Source of the DNA: Symbiodinium natans
Taxonomy: Eukaryota > Sar > Dinophyceae > Suessiales > Symbiodiniaceae
DNA: 64,000 bases
Direction: 5' to 3'
NCBI GenBank assembly: GCA_905221605.1
Contig: CAJNDS010000891.1
Location: forward strand, 742,288-806,287
The notes under the pieces were generated by a model. That model had not been told where the DNA came from. It saw nothing but the letters and a program-made list of their open reading frames with translations, and did no database searches. The position numbers were made by a program, and so were the translations under genes. This document shows positions 11,900-24,654 of this stretch, one piece after another (position 1 is the first letter of the stretch; the number at the start of each line of letters is the position of its first letter).

Positions 11900-14800
11900 T
11901 GCAGTTCGATGAGGTCTGCCAGGGCCCAGGAGGCCCTCCGGGGTGCCACTGCCTTTCAATTGGGGGGGGGTGGGGGGGGGGTTTGGGGGGGGGGGGGGGG
12001 GGTTTGGGGTTTAGGGTTGAGGGTTTAGGGTTTAGGGTTTAGGGCTAGAGGTTGGGTTTGGGGTTTGGGGTTTAGGGTTGAGGGTTTAGGGTTTAGGGCT
12101 AGAGGTAGGGTTTGGGGTTTGGGGTTTAGGGCTTTTAGGGCTTTGAGGGTTGAGGGTTGAGGGCTTGGGGTTTAGGGCTTTGAGGGTTTAGGGTTTAGGG
12201 CTAGAGGTAGGGTTTTGGGGTTTGGGGTTTAGGGCTTTGAGGTTCGAGGGGGTTTAGGGCTTTGAGGGGTTAGGGCTTAAGGCTTTGAGAGCTTGGGGTT
12301 CAGGGCTAACCCTAAACCCTAAACCCTTAACCCCAAACCCTAAACCCTAAACCCTTTAGGTCTAGGGGGTTTTAGGGGCTTCAGGAGTCTTAGAAGCTAA
12401 GGTGCAGGGGATCGGGTGTAAGATTCAGGATAGAGAGACAAAGGTTTAGGGTTTAGGGTTTAGGCAGGGAAAGCCCCTGCAAGCTATCAGTCGAGAGACA
12501 CAGCCCCTCCACTAGGTTGTAAGCACTTCAGCAAGAGGCTACACGTTGGTAAGGTTAGCAATTCATGGGAAATAGGACTGGAGCCCTAAACCCCCAACCC
12601 TGAACCCTAAAACCAACAAACCTTCAGCCTCCGGGAAATATCCTAAGGCCCTCATCCTCAAGAAGACACTTTGTCATAAGCCAAAGCAGCTACTCTTGTC
12701 TTATGGTTGCAGCGGGGAAAAAAGGATACCAAAATCACCCTTTGATTGTTCTCTTGGTTGGTGAGTTTGATTTTAACATCCCGGAATCCCCAGAACCGCC
12801 CCCCCCCCCCCCCCCCCCAAAAAAAAAAAAAAAACTTCCAAAACATATGCTTGATATAAGGGGAGAATTGGGAATCATATTTGACATGTTCGGGGGGGCT
12901 CTTAAGCAAATAGTAGTAAGCCTAAACCACAAACCCTAAACCCTAGAAGCAAGACCCTCCCTTCAGCAAACAGTAGATAAAGGCCAGCGCGCACAAGAAT
13001 GATGGCCCTGCCTCCACTGCAGCTGCCACGACTTGAAGACCTTGCCGCCCGGGATTTCGGGGGTTTAGGTTTAGGGTGGGGCTCGATGGAGCCCTATAAA
13101 ACCCAAAACAAAAAGAGTACCAGCACCAAAACTGACTTGTCCCCAAAAAATTCCCAGGGCCTAAGCTCCAAACTCCTAAACCCCAAGCCCCTAAACCCTA
13201 AACCCCAAGCCCCTAAACTCCAAACCCTAAACCCCAAACCCTACACCCCAAACCCCTAAACCCTAGCTCCCAAAGCCCCTAAGCCTCCTAAGCAAACCCC
13301 AAACTCCAAGAAGCCCTTCGCCCATCTTCACATTCTCTTGTCGCACAAGGTTAGTGAGGAAGGGCTGGGGGGATGAGAGGTTGTCTAGGGTTTAGGGGGG
13401 GTTTGGGGTTTAGGGTTTGGGGTTTAGGGTTTAGGGCCACCATCTCGTGCGCCATCATGACTACCCAGCGCAAACATGCGCTGAACACGCGTACTGCAAG
13501 GCCGTGCATGGCGTGTGGATTACGAGGTGCTTCAAACTTCCTGTGTCGAAAAAAACACGCTGGAAATGAAAGGGTGTGGGGTTTAGGGTTTAGGGTTTAG
13601 GGTTTAGGGTTTAGGGTTTAGGGTTTAGGGTTTAGGGTTTAGGGTTTAGGGCTTGGGGGTTCAGGGTTTAGGGGTATTCTAGAACATGGCGAATGAGGAC
13701 GACTTTTCGTCGCACGAAACCTGCCTGTGCTAACAATACAGAAGCCGACAGCCCACACACAGATGAACCTTTTTGAAACAACTAAAGCCTACAACCCCCA
13801 AACCTCACAAAACCAAAAGCCCTAAACCCTAAACCCCAAATCCAAAAACCCTAAACCCTCAACCATAAAACAAAAAAAGCACAAAATGCAAGCCTCACGC
13901 CTAAAAGCCAACGGTCGACACCTCTAAGGCCTGCGCCAACGCATACAATTAAACCCCAAAAGCCTCAATTCAAGATACAAGCCATAACACTGTGACGCAC
14001 CCTAAACCCTAAACCGTAGACCCTAAACCCCCAAACTCGCATCCTCAATCCGAAGCTCTCCATCTCCAAAACCCTAAGCCTCCCCCCCAACCCCCCACCC
14101 AAATGCAGGGCTTAGGGTTTCGGGTTTAGGGTTTAGGGTTTAGGGTTTAGGGTTTAGGGCTTAGGGTTTAGGGTTTAGGGTTTAGGGTTTAGCCCCCCCC
14201 CAAATGCAGGCCAGGTCACGCAGTGCCCCTGAGTCGCGCCCGGGCTCCAGGCGACCCTCAACGACTCCAGACCTGAGGCTTCACAGATCATGAGGGTTTA
14301 GGGTTTAGGGTTTAGGGTTTAGGGTTTAGGGCTTGAACCAACAGGCTCAGGAGCATCGGGACCGCGGTGCCCTCCGCCTGGGCCTCTGCCACGCGCCGGC
14401 CAACCTCCTCATCCACAGCAGCAGTAAATTGCAGCCGCTCGGACCCTAAACCCTAAACCCTAAACCCTAAACCCGAAACCCTAAACCCTAAACCCTAAAC
14501 CCTAAACCCTAAACCGTGCTCACGAGCCTGTGCTTGGCGGGCTTTTTCTTCTGCCACCTCCCGCGCCCTGCGGACCCGCAGCGCGTCGCGGGCCCGCTCA
14601 TACTCCCCCTGTTCCGCCTCTGCCGCCCGCGCGAATAAAGGTTCTTTAGTAGGGAGTAGGGAAGTAAGGAACTAGATGCAGTGCCTCAGACCCCCCCCCC
14701 TCATGAAACCGATCAAGAGATTATGTATATTGCCACTTCTCTAGGGTACCCAAAAAAGGGAAAATAGTTGCGAGAGTGAAGCATCCCATAATCTCCACTA

Positions 14801-17800
14801 AGAACACATCTTCAACCCCTAAAGCCTTATGCAACCTTACGCACTCAGCCCAAAACCTTTGAATCCTACGCACTAAAACCCTTAGCCCTAACACCCGAAA
14901 GCCCTAGGGCCCTAGAGCCCTCACCCCCAAAGCCCTAGAGCCCCAAACCCCAAAGCCCTAGAGCCCTAAAGCCCTAAAAAACTTTAAACCCTAAATCCCT
15001 AAACCCTAAACCCTAATCCCTAAACCCTAAACCCTAAACCCCGGGGCCCCCGGCTGAGGTCCAGGATCCTCAGCTGCGTCGGAGGTGCCGCCGGCACTGG
15101 CTTGGTGCGCACAGCCTGGGAGGCCTGGGCTCGTAGGGGTTTAGGGTTTAGGGTTTAGGGTTTTGTGTTTAGGGTTTAGGGTTTAGGGTTTAGAGTGTAG
15201 AGTTTCGGGCTTAGGGTTTAGGATGGGGTTTAGGGGGATTGGGGGTGCAGGGTTTATGTTTAGGAATAAGGGTTTTTAGGGGGTTAGGATTTAGTGAGGG
15301 TGGGATAGGGTTTCGAGGTTCTAGGGGATTGGGGTTTGAGGGTGTAAAGTTTTTAGGGTTAGGGGTTTTGGGGGATTGGAAGGTTAAAGGGTTTAGGCTG
15401 GGCTCGCCTAAAAACTCGATGCCCCCGTAGCTTACAGTACGCAGATACATCCAGACATTTTCTGACCTACAACCCTAAACCCTGAACCCTAAACCCTAAA
15501 CCCTAAACCCTAAACCCTCAAAAAACATACATATAAGCTTCGGTCCCAATGCCCTCAAAACAACCCACCCGTTCCCCGCTCAAATTTTATCGGTTCCTGG
15601 CACCTTCCCTATACCACCTTGCCTACACCTAAACCCTGAGCCCTAAACGCTCCCTCAACCCTGAACCCCAGACCCTACCGTACCCTAAACCCTCAAACCC
15701 AATAGGGTTGATAAACCCTAAACCCCAAACCCCAAACCCCAAACCCCAAACCCTGAACCCTAAACCTTAACCCTTAAACCCTAAATCCCACCCTCCCCCA
15801 AAAAGCCGGAACAGAGTCTGGGGCCGTGTAGTCGGAGTCGAGGGCGCTGTCCGCACACATCTCCCCAAGCCGGACCTGGCTCGTGTTCTCTGGGTTTAGG
15901 GCTTAGGGTTTAGGATTTAGGGTTTAGGGTTTAGGGCTAGGGGTGTTCTTTTGGTTTGGGGCTCCAGGGGTTTCTGGTTAGGGGTTTAGGGCTTTGGGGG
16001 CTTAGGGGTGTAGGGGTGTTGGGGTATAGGGGTTTGGGGGTTTAGGGTGGGGTTTTGGCCTTCAAGGTTTAGGGTTCTCCGGGTTTGTGATGAGCATCTA
16101 GGTCGTTGAGAAGCTTTTGCTGGTCTTGGTTTGTGACTGTTGAGGGGTCTTCGTGTTTCTGTGTGTTTTTGGGGATTTGAAGCTAAACCCTAAAATCCTA
16201 AAACCCTAAAACTCTAAACCCTAACCCTAAACCCCTATAAACTCTAAACCCCAAAACAGAAACGAACAAGCAACCCGAAGAACACCCGTCCCGGGGCCCC
16301 CGGCCACGTAGAAGGTGTTTGAAGCCAGTCCCGTGACCTTCTCTGAAGAAGGTTAGGGCTAGGGTGTTCGGTTTAGGGTGTTGGGTTTGGGGTTTAGGGT
16401 TCAGGGTGTTGGGTTTACAAGGAATGCGGAAATGAGGGTTTAGGGTTTAGGGCTCGAGCCTAATGCCCCTTACTCCTAAGGAAATACTACCTTGCTTCGT
16501 AGTGAGGATTCCCATATACCAGTTCCGGGAACATTTCTGAACAAGGGGGGTTTGCAGATGGGAAAACCCTTGGGTCTAAGGAGGTTGATACAATTCCTGA
16601 GTATCCATGTGCCTCAAAAAAAATTGGGTTTGCTTGGGGTTTCGGACATATTGACTTTGGCACTCGCTTGGGGTCCCAAAAACACCACCCAAAACCCAAA
16701 ACCCAAAACCCAAAACCCTAAACCCCGGTGGACTTCCGTGTTGAGTTCAATGACGGCTCGGGGCGAATGGTTTCGCACATTCTGCGGTAGTTGTTAAACC
16801 CTAAATTAAACCGTAAGCCCTAAGCCCCATAAACCCTTAACCCTAAGCCCCAAACCCTAATTTCTCAGGGCAAGAGGGAACCTGTAGTTTTGAAGCTCAG
16901 TCAAACAGGTTCTCGCAGTATGACCCCGCGCGAGCCGGCGCAAAGTATGCTCAAACCTTCTAGCTCGGCAGCGTCTCCAGGAGTGCTTGCCGCTGCCGCT
17001 TCTGGAGCTTTCGGTAGAGGACTTCGATCAGGTGCTGCTCCATGTCGGAAAGGAGATGCAGGATCATGTAAGCTTGAGCCGTAGCCATTTGAAACCCGAA
17101 AACCCTTGACCCTTTTGCATCCAGGCCTCTTCGAACCTAGGCTGCCCAGTAACCAAGGCTTAAAAAGGGTGCCCTTTTTTGCTTAAAGGGGTTTATAAGG
17201 GAACCTAAACCCCCTTAAAAAGGGAATAGGGGTACTACTGGGCATCCTAGAAACCCTACACCCTAACACCCGACACCTCGAATAAACCCCTAAACCAACC
17301 TTTAAACCAGAATAGGTCCCCAAGCAGGCGGCCATTTAGGGTTGGGGGTTTCGGGCCTAGGCCCTTATATAGACCCTACCCTACTGTAAAACCCTAAACA
17401 CCTCAAACCTGAAAGCCTGAAAATCAAACCCTAAACCGTAAACACTAAACCCTCACCCCTAAACCCTAAACCCTAAACCCTAAACCCTGAGTGGCACCTC
17501 GCAGTACGTCGCATCCCGCGCTGAGCCGCTGCAGCCCTGTCTGGAGCCCAGAAAAGCCCAAAGCTGCTGACTTTGAGGCCCAGTATGTGTTGTTGAGGTG
17601 GGTTTAGGGTTTAGGGTTTAGGGTTTAGGGGTTTAGGGTTTAGGGTTTAGGGTTTAGTTAAGGGTTTAGGGTTTAGGGTTTAGGGTTTAGGGTTTAGGGT
17701 TTAGGTTTTAGGGTTTAGGGTTTAGGGTTTAGGGCTTAGGGTTTGGGGTTTAGGGTTCAGGGTTTAGGCTTGGGCCTTCATCAAGGAATGTGCAAACGAG

Positions 17801-20800
17801 CTGCGCAAGTGCGTTTCCCAAGTCATCCATGACAGACTAGAGGTTGTGTATGGTGATCCGCCCGCTGGTCAAATCCAAGCCCATCGAAAAGGCAGTCCTC
17901 AAGATGTTCCTAAACCCTAAACCTTAAACCCCAAACCCTAAACCCTAAACCCCTAAACCCTGAGCGAGGATGTGACCAAGCGTGAGGGGCCATTGGCAGG
18001 CAAAAGCAAACGGCAGAGGCTGCCTCGTGCCAAGAACATCTGAAGGGCGACTCCACCGATGTTGTGGATTGCATACTTGAAGGTTCATGGTACTTATTAA
18101 ACAATTATATCTGTACTTATAACTGTACTTATAAGCCCCTTAAGTGCCCTAATAAAGTTATAATTTGGGTTATAAGTACAGTTATAATTGGTTCCTAAGT
18201 ACCATGAACCTCCAAGTACAGTAGGCCCGCTTCATCAACAGCCAGCTCGCCACCATGCCATCGATGTCTGGAAACAGGCTTGCAAGAGCTGCTGCTTGTC
18301 GACGGGCTGCGAACTGAAGAACTGAATTTTGTCAGCCTGCGCCCAGTCACCATTCCAGAAAAAGTCCAGCGTGGCACTCTTTCATACTCAGAATCAAAAG
18401 GGACAAGGGCTTTATAGTTTTTGGGTGCATAGGCTTTGAGGAAGGAGTTTAGGGTTTAGGGTTTCAAGATATCCCATGATTGAGCTTTGTGCAACTCGGC
18501 GGTGTTCATTATTTAGGGCATGTAAGAGCTTCGCCCTCAAACCCTCTGGCCCCAAATCCCGAACCCAACAGAGATTCCGAAGAGGCCATCACCAACCATC
18601 AGAAACTTGCAGGACTGAATTGCAAGTGAGCCCTGTTCTTATACCTCATTCTATGGCTACCCTGCGAAATGCACTTCTATGGACCGTACACCCCACCCCA
18701 TACGGAAATACAACATGTGCCAGAGGCCAGAGCCCAAATGCTGAGCCCTCAGCCCCAGGCACTTCCTTACCCGAACCCAAAACCCAACAAGTTCAAGTCC
18801 TACACCTTGATTCCTACACGCCAGACCCTAAACCCTAAACCCTAAACCCTAAACCGCCTAAACCCTTTGCTTCTCCCGAAGAAGAGAAGCCAGGAGCTCA
18901 ACGGGTCTAAGCGTGCAGGGCTCCAGTCATTGCCGAAGGGTTTAGGGTTTAGGGTTTGGGGTTTAGGGTTTAGGGTTTGGGGTTTAGGGTTTAGGGTTTA
19001 GGGTTTAGGGTTTAGGGAGAGAGCCCAATCCCACTTCATCAAGGTTTGCGGTCTAGGGCTTCAGGAGCTTAGGGCCCAGGGTTTTCAGGGCCCCCTCCCC
19101 CCTAAGGGTCTACAGGAGCTGGGGGAGCTTAGGGGGCTTAGGGTTTAGGACGTTCAGGGTTTAGGGATTAGGGTTCGGGGTTTCGGAGACGCCCCCCAAA
19201 CAGGCCCTAAGATTCCATAAGCGCCTCCTAAACCCTAAACCCTAAACCCTAAACCGGAAGTGGGCAAGGCCTCCACGTGCACCCAGGGCTCCAGCGGCTC
19301 ACCATCCTCTCTTTTCAGGTGCTTTAGGGTTTAGGGTTTTTTTTGGGTTTAGGGTTTAGGGTTTAGGGTTTAGGGTTTCGGGTTTCGGGTTTAGGGCTTT
19401 GGGGATTAGGATCAGGGGGGGTTGAGGCTTTAGGGGGATTTGGGGTGGGGCTTTGGGTATTCGGGTTTAGGGTTTAGGTGCAGGGCTTTATGGGGGTTTG
19501 AGGGGATTGATAATCTGTAGTGAGATAGTAAAGTTTCTTTAGTGGCTAGGGGAAGGTTTAGGGTTTAGTAATTTAGGGCTTAGGGTTCAGGGTTCAGGGT
19601 TTAGGCTTTAGGGTTTAGGGGGTGTCAGCCTAGACCTTCAACGTATTGGCTTTCGAACAGGGCTCAGGCTTCGTCAAGGTACACCCTGCATTATTCCTAA
19701 ACCATATTCGTCGAAAGTATGGGAATAGGGTCTGGGCTTTAGCAGAGTTCCTTCGGCGACGAGGACCATGTAAGGTTTTGGACTAGGTTGCAGCACAAAC
19801 CTTCAACGAATAGGGCTTACCGGAATGGGGCTTCGGCCGAAACACTAGGGATGCACCCTGCAGGCACCTAAGCCCGACTATTCCTAAACATTATTCGTTG
19901 AAAGCATGGGAATGGGCCTTAGGGCTAAACCTGGAGGATGCACCCCTCAGGCACCGAAGCGTGATTATTCCTGAACAAGATTCGTTGAAAGTATGGGAAT
20001 ATGGTGTTTCGCGAAACTTCTTTAGGGAGTGGGGTCTGGCCTTCAGCGACATGCTTCAGCGGCGAAGGAACATACAAGGTTATGGACTAAGTTTCAGCCT
20101 TAACCTTCAACATACACCCCGCCCACTTACGCTGTCCTTACGGTGGGTTTTGGAGGGGGTCGCTTATGTGTATTTATACCCTGCTTTTAAGGCACCCGAA
20201 ATGCTAAACCCTAGGCCCTCTACACCCTATGAACCCTACTATAAACCCTGTGAACCCTAACCCTTACACCCCAAACCGTCTAACCCCCAGACCTCTAGCC
20301 GAACATGCCTCATCGGCTGGGGCGACGTCCAAGGCCCATTGGCCGAAGTCGCTGATGGAACCTGCCTGCACAAGAAGGAGGGCCCCCTGTTTTCCTGGTT
20401 CGTTTTTTGGGGCTTTTAAGCCTTGGGGGTGGGCGGGGCGGTGGGGGGGACCCTAAACCCTAGACCCTAAACCCTAAACCCTAAACCCTAAACCCTAAAC
20501 CCCAAACCCGGAGTGGTGCGGGTCCCCTTTAAAGGCGCCTGCCCCGAGCAAGGGTCCGCAAAGCCCGAGACGTAAACGCCGGCGGCCCAGTGCCTCGATG
20601 GAGGGTTTAGGGTTTAGGGTTTAGGGTTTAGGGTTTAGGGTTTAAGGTTTAGGGTTTAGGGGTTTAGGGGTTTAGGGGTTTAGGGGTTTAGGGTTTAGGG
20701 AGATTTTTCTAGGATGTAGGGTTTGGGTGAGATTTTTGGCAGGGATTCTGTAGAGTTGGTCTAGGGCTTCGCAGGTTTTAGGGGCTTAGGGTCTAGGGTC

Positions 20801-21349
20801 CAGGGTTTAAGGATTTGATGGAGATTTGATAGGGATCGCATGAGAACTTTTCAGTTTCTGTGAGCTTTTTGCAGGGTTTATCGGGATTCTTTTAGGGTTC
20901 TGTAGGATTTTGTAGGGTTTAGGGTTTAGGGTTTACGGTGTAGGGTAGGGTTCTTATGGGGTTTAGCAGGGTTTCATCATGTTGTCAGGGATGTTATCGT
21001 GCTTTCAGGGTGTAAGGGCTACTAAGGACCGCTTCCCATTTGTAACTTGTAGGGCATATGGGTTTGCCTGGGACGCTTTTTCCTACAGGTTTATAGGATA
21101 CACCTACTCGTCAAGGGGTAGTTTCTCCTAAACTGTAGGAAGATAAGAGTCCAAGGTAGGGTTTAGGGTTTACCTGAGATATCCGCAAGGGCCTACTGCC
21201 CAGTTGGAGGGCCTTTCAGCCCTTCGCACTCCAAGGGGCCCTGCCTAGAACCCTTAACCCTAAACCCTAAACCCTAAAGCCTGCGCTGATAAACCCTGCC
21301 AGTGCCGCCCGAGATGCACTGCCAGCGAGGAGGTAGACGTGGCGTTCAC
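11900..21349 (-). CDS. Fibronectin type III repeat protein, ten-exon internal chain
   Basis: Ten exons splice in frame: 21349-21306, 20593-20539, 19306-19271, 17536-17498, 16337-16308, 15875-15825, 15115-15055, 14272-14220, 13040-13012, 11952-about 11900. Together they encode roughly one and a half FnIII domains. Landmarks are the B strand VNATSTSSLAVHLG, then HWAAGVYVSGF. Next come YCE plus VTGLASNTFY, the classic strand E/F tyrosine-corner segment, and VRLGEMCADSALDS. The interdomain linker AVRTKPVPAAPPTQL leads into the next domain, with LESLRVAWSPG and VFKSWQLQW. Of nine introns, six start GC and three GT, all ending AG|G. Such domains usually act in extracellular adhesion or scaffolding; the role here is inferred. 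Neither end of the gene is resolved. Confidence 0.8.
14335..14640 (-). pseudogene. Coiled-coil gene fragment split by a CCCTAAA array
   Basis: Two minus-strand blocks. 14640-14516 reads RAAEAEQGEYERARDALRVR followed by RAREVAEEKARQAQAREHG; 14440-14340 reads ERLQFTAAVDEEVGRRVAEA then QAEGTAVPML. Both are charged alpha-helical sequence. They are separated by a 70-bp CCCTAAA array (14443-14515). The FnIII exons on either side (15115-15055 and 14272-14220) join in frame without them, giving LDL-S-LES. The blocks are therefore probably an insertion in that intron. Alternative: real alternative exons. Confidence 0.45.
16950..17086 (-). other. Short open frame with spliced-leader-like sequence at its 5' end
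   Basis: The minus strand from about 17085 reads MATAQAYMILHLLSDMEQHL then IEVLYRKLQKRQRQALLETL before TAG, a 42-residue helical peptide. At its start the DNA contains GGCTCAAG on the minus strand. On the plus strand (17069-17080) it has CCGTAGCCATTT, identical to the first 12 bases of the dinoflagellate spliced leader as I remember it. No family match; the plus strand is also open here. Confidence 0.25.
17137..17250. mobile_element. Inverted-repeat element, family B
   Basis: 114 bp, starts CTAGGCTGCCCAGTAACCAA and ends TACTACTGGGCATCCTAG. Very similar to the copy nested at 60427-60539. Both keep the internal AAAAAGGG/CCCTTTTT pairing. Confidence 0.85.
17770..18044 (+). pseudogene. Plus-strand gene fragment split by a CCCTAAA array
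   Basis: 17770-17908 is open as WAFIKECANELRKCVSQVIH then DRLEVVYGDPPAG. 17958-18041 reads LSEDVTKREGPLAGKSKRQR and ends at TGA. A telomere-like array (17911-17957) separates the two. The LEVVYGD string recalls family-B DNA polymerase motif C, but the expected DTD is replaced, so the resemblance may be chance. Position between TTTAGGG (left) and element A (right) suggests a captured fragment. Family not established. Confidence 0.3.
18074..18218. mobile_element. Inverted-repeat element, family A
   Basis: 145 bp with termini TACTTGAAGGTTCATGG and CCATGAACCTCCAAGTA. Internal palindromic TATAAGTACAG units. Another full copy is at 62831-62970. Confidence 0.85.
19636..20005. repeat. Degenerate repeat cluster with three copies of a 35-bp palindrome-like unit
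   Basis: The unit ATTCCTAAAC...ATTCGT.GAAAG.ATGGGAAT occurs at about 19692-19727, 19880-19914 and 19965-20000. CCTTCAACG and GGATGCACCC motifs lie between. No coding function supported. Confidence 0.65.
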
Positions 21350-24300
21350 CTCGGCTCGCGTGGTTGAGTTTTTTTTTTGTTTAGGGTTTTAAGGGTCTAT
21401 AGTGTCTGTAGGGTTTATGTAGGGCTTACAGGGTTTACGTAGCGTTTTCTAGGGTTTCTGCTAGGGTTTTCAACAGGGCTTCTAGGTTTGCATAGGGATC
21501 ATACATGGTCCCAGAATACTATGGTCCCTTACCTTCTTTAAAAGTGGGCTGTATGGCCCTCTAAAACCACATGACGCCCGACATCAGCGAACTATGCTGC
21601 GCATGTCTTTCGAATTTGCTAAATAGGTTTTCGGCTTAGGATTAGGGTCTCTTCTCTGGGTGCTCCAAAACCCCAAGCCTTCTTCATAGCCTGATCCCTA
21701 CACCCGCATCGCCTTCTACTCGAAACGGCAAGCCCGAAACGAGCCCCTGGAACCTTTCTCAAAGCCTAAACCCTAAACCCTAAACCCCAAACCCTAAACC
21801 CTAAATCCTAAACCCTAAACTCCAAACCCTGAACCCTAAACCCGACTATCGCACCATGTTGAAACCCCCCCCCCCAACATGCCACCGCGAAGCCAAGAGT
21901 ATCATGGGCTGCTTGGCAGGCACCTGTGTGTCCAGGCAGGGCCTGCGCGCGGGTACTTGGAAAGTAGGGAAGTAGGGTTTAGGGTTTAGGGTTTAGGGCT
22001 TCGGGTTTAGGGTTTAGGGGGGTTTAGGGTTTCGGGTGTAGGGTTTGTAGGACTTAGGGCTTAGGGCTTAGGTTTAGGGTTTAGGCTTTACGGGGACTGA
22101 ATGGGACTGACAGCTTAGTAGTTTTTCGAGGGCTTGGTGCTTCCTGCGACTCCCAAACCCTACAAACTAGTAGGCTAGAACACCCCCACAAGCAATGGGT
22201 AAATGGAGCCCCAGGTATTCCTAAACCCTAAACACCCCAAACCCTAAGCCCTGAAGTAGTAAGCAGATGGAGCTCCCGGTTGGGCTTCAGAAGTTTAGGG
22301 CGCGTGGGGCTTCAAGAACTACCTGGGTCATGACTACACTCTAAGGTCAATTACCTTGATCGAGTCTAGGGTTTAGGGTTTAGGGGGTTTAGGGTTTAGG
22401 GTTTAGGGTTTAGGGTTTAGGGGGTTTAGGGTTTAGGGGGTTTAGGGTTTAGGAGTGGGGTGTTCATCCCAAGGTTTAGGGTTTCTATAGGGGGCCCCTT
22501 ATGGCGGTCCCTTACCTTCTTGGAAGAATTCTGAAGTATGGGGCCCTTGGGTTTCCGTGGGTGTATAACCCGAAGATACACCTACGCTCCGGTTTCAAGA
22601 TGGCTCAGGGTTTACATTTTAGGGTGCAGAGCCTCAGTGCACAGAGTAGTAGAGGGTAGATGATCCCTATTTTGGGGGTTCATGTTTCTCGCTGGTATAA
22701 TGCTGCATAGCCCCCCCCCCCCCCCTTCCACCACCCAATGACACCATATAGGAACTCTCTCTAGAACATATCTACTCTGTTAAGGTACGTGAGGAATAAG
22801 AAAAAGCCTACACCCTCGACGGATGCCAGCCACAATGCGTACTACAGAGGCACTCAAAATTGTGGCCTCTTTGCGGGCACCTTGACTTGAAAAGCCTTGT
22901 ACTACTTAAAGGGTCCTTCGTGTAGAGAAGCCTAGGCCCTAAACCCTAAGCCGTAAACCCCCACCAAAAAAAAACAAAGAAACCTAATATCGGGGCCTTC
23001 ACAACTAAAATAGGGTTTTGGGGGGGGCCATTCCACTACAAGTCTAAAAGGGGCCATAAGAGAAGACTATTGGTAATTATTCCGACCCCTATATTAAGGT
23101 CCACCATTGGCCTCCGTCCGCCCAGAGAGCTGCACTCATGCTCCTCACATCTGACCCCAAATGCAACTCTTACAAAAGGACGCCGCTTTTGCGTTTAGGG
23201 CTTTAGGGGTTTAGGGTTGTTGAGATAAGCCAGACTCTTGTAAAACGGTGAGGGATCGGGCATAGGGTGGAGGGCTTAGGGCTTTACATATGCCTTGTTG
23301 AAATTAACAGTAACAAACGGGGAGAACTACAGCCGGGGGGAATACGAAACACAAAAAGAAGAGCAGGGAATTGGAGACTACAGACTGCAAGTCGGCATCC
23401 CTTTCGTGAAATCTGAGTGAAGGGTCTAGGGTTTAGGGCTTAGAGTCTAGGGTTCAGGGCTTAGAGTTTAGGGTTTAGGGTGAAGGTTTTCCTGAGTTCT
23501 CCGATACATCTTCCCGATGAGCGGTGCTTCCAAGGACCCAGTGTCGTTCTGATGTGTCGGACATAAAGGTAGCTCCCCGCAGCGTGCATCGCGCGCTGCC
23601 GCACTTCAGGGCACTTCCTAAACAACCAAGCCCAAGCCCAAAACTCCCGAAACCCTGACCCCAAACCCTAAACCATAAACTCTGAGGCCTGGGTCATCCT
23701 TTTTGGTACAGACTGACTCTAGCCAAGCGGTGCTCGCGTGCGTACTTCGAGGTCAAGGTGAAGCTGCTGCATTCTCAACTAAACCCTACCCCTAAGAAGG
23801 AATATAGGCCCTGCATGGTGTATATATAAGGGTTGAAAAAAGCCAAGGGGCCAAAATCATATTAGGGCCCACACTTCGGATCTCCTAAACCCTAAACCCT
23901 AAACCCTAAACCCTAAACCCTAAACCCTAAACCCTAAACCCTAAACCTGGACCCCAACGGCTTAGGTTATACTTGTAGACTCTTGCACCTGTGCCACACA
24001 GCAGTAGTCTCCGCCGCAGGTCGCAGAGGAACACCTCGGGTTCTGGGTTGGTTTAGGGTTCCCTAAACCCCAAACCCTAAACCCTAAACCCGAAACCCTG
24101 GTGTGATGGGATGAGGGGCTTCAGGGGGATGTGGGGGAGTAGATCCCTCTAGATGTTCCGATCTTCTTGTCCCCACATGGAAGTTGATTTATGTGCAATT
24201 TGGGGGGAATTGCTGTAAAAATGCTCTCTTGAGGGGTGTGGAGTTTAAGGGTTTGAGGGTTCGAGGGCTTGGGGTTTGGGAGTTTGGGGGCTTGGGGGTT

Positions 24301-24654
24301 TCGGGGTCCAGGGGTTTAGGGTGCAGGGTTTCGGGCTTCGCGAAGGCTTTAACCCGTAAATCCTGAACCCTTTAACCCTTGAGACCTTAAGCCCCGAAAC
24401 CCTAAACCTGCACCCCCCATGAAACCCAAGCTGACACCTTTTAAAGCTTTGATGCTCAACCTCAGCCTAAAACGCTAAACCTTAAACCCTAACACCCCCC
24501 CCCCAAACCCTAAACCCGAAACTCTACACCCTAAACCCTAAACCCTGAACCCTAAACCTAAAACCTAAAACCTAAAACCTAAACCCTAAACCTAAAACCT
24601 AAACCCTAAGCCCTAAACTAAACCCTACACATGAGCCCTGGAAAACTTAATCCT
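21350..24654. other. Intergenic or intronic stretch without supportable gene
   Basis: Contains telomere-like arrays (21770-21842, 21965-22090, 22365-22455, 23886-23946), a family G relative (22988-23102), two related GGTCCCTTACCTTCTT-containing elements (about 21490-21590 and 22480-22590), and short GC-rich unique pieces at 23985-24050 and 23690-23770. The piece at 24035 follows CGAG|GTG and is open on the minus strand, so it may be an exon. Nothing else is convincing. Confidence 0.5.
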
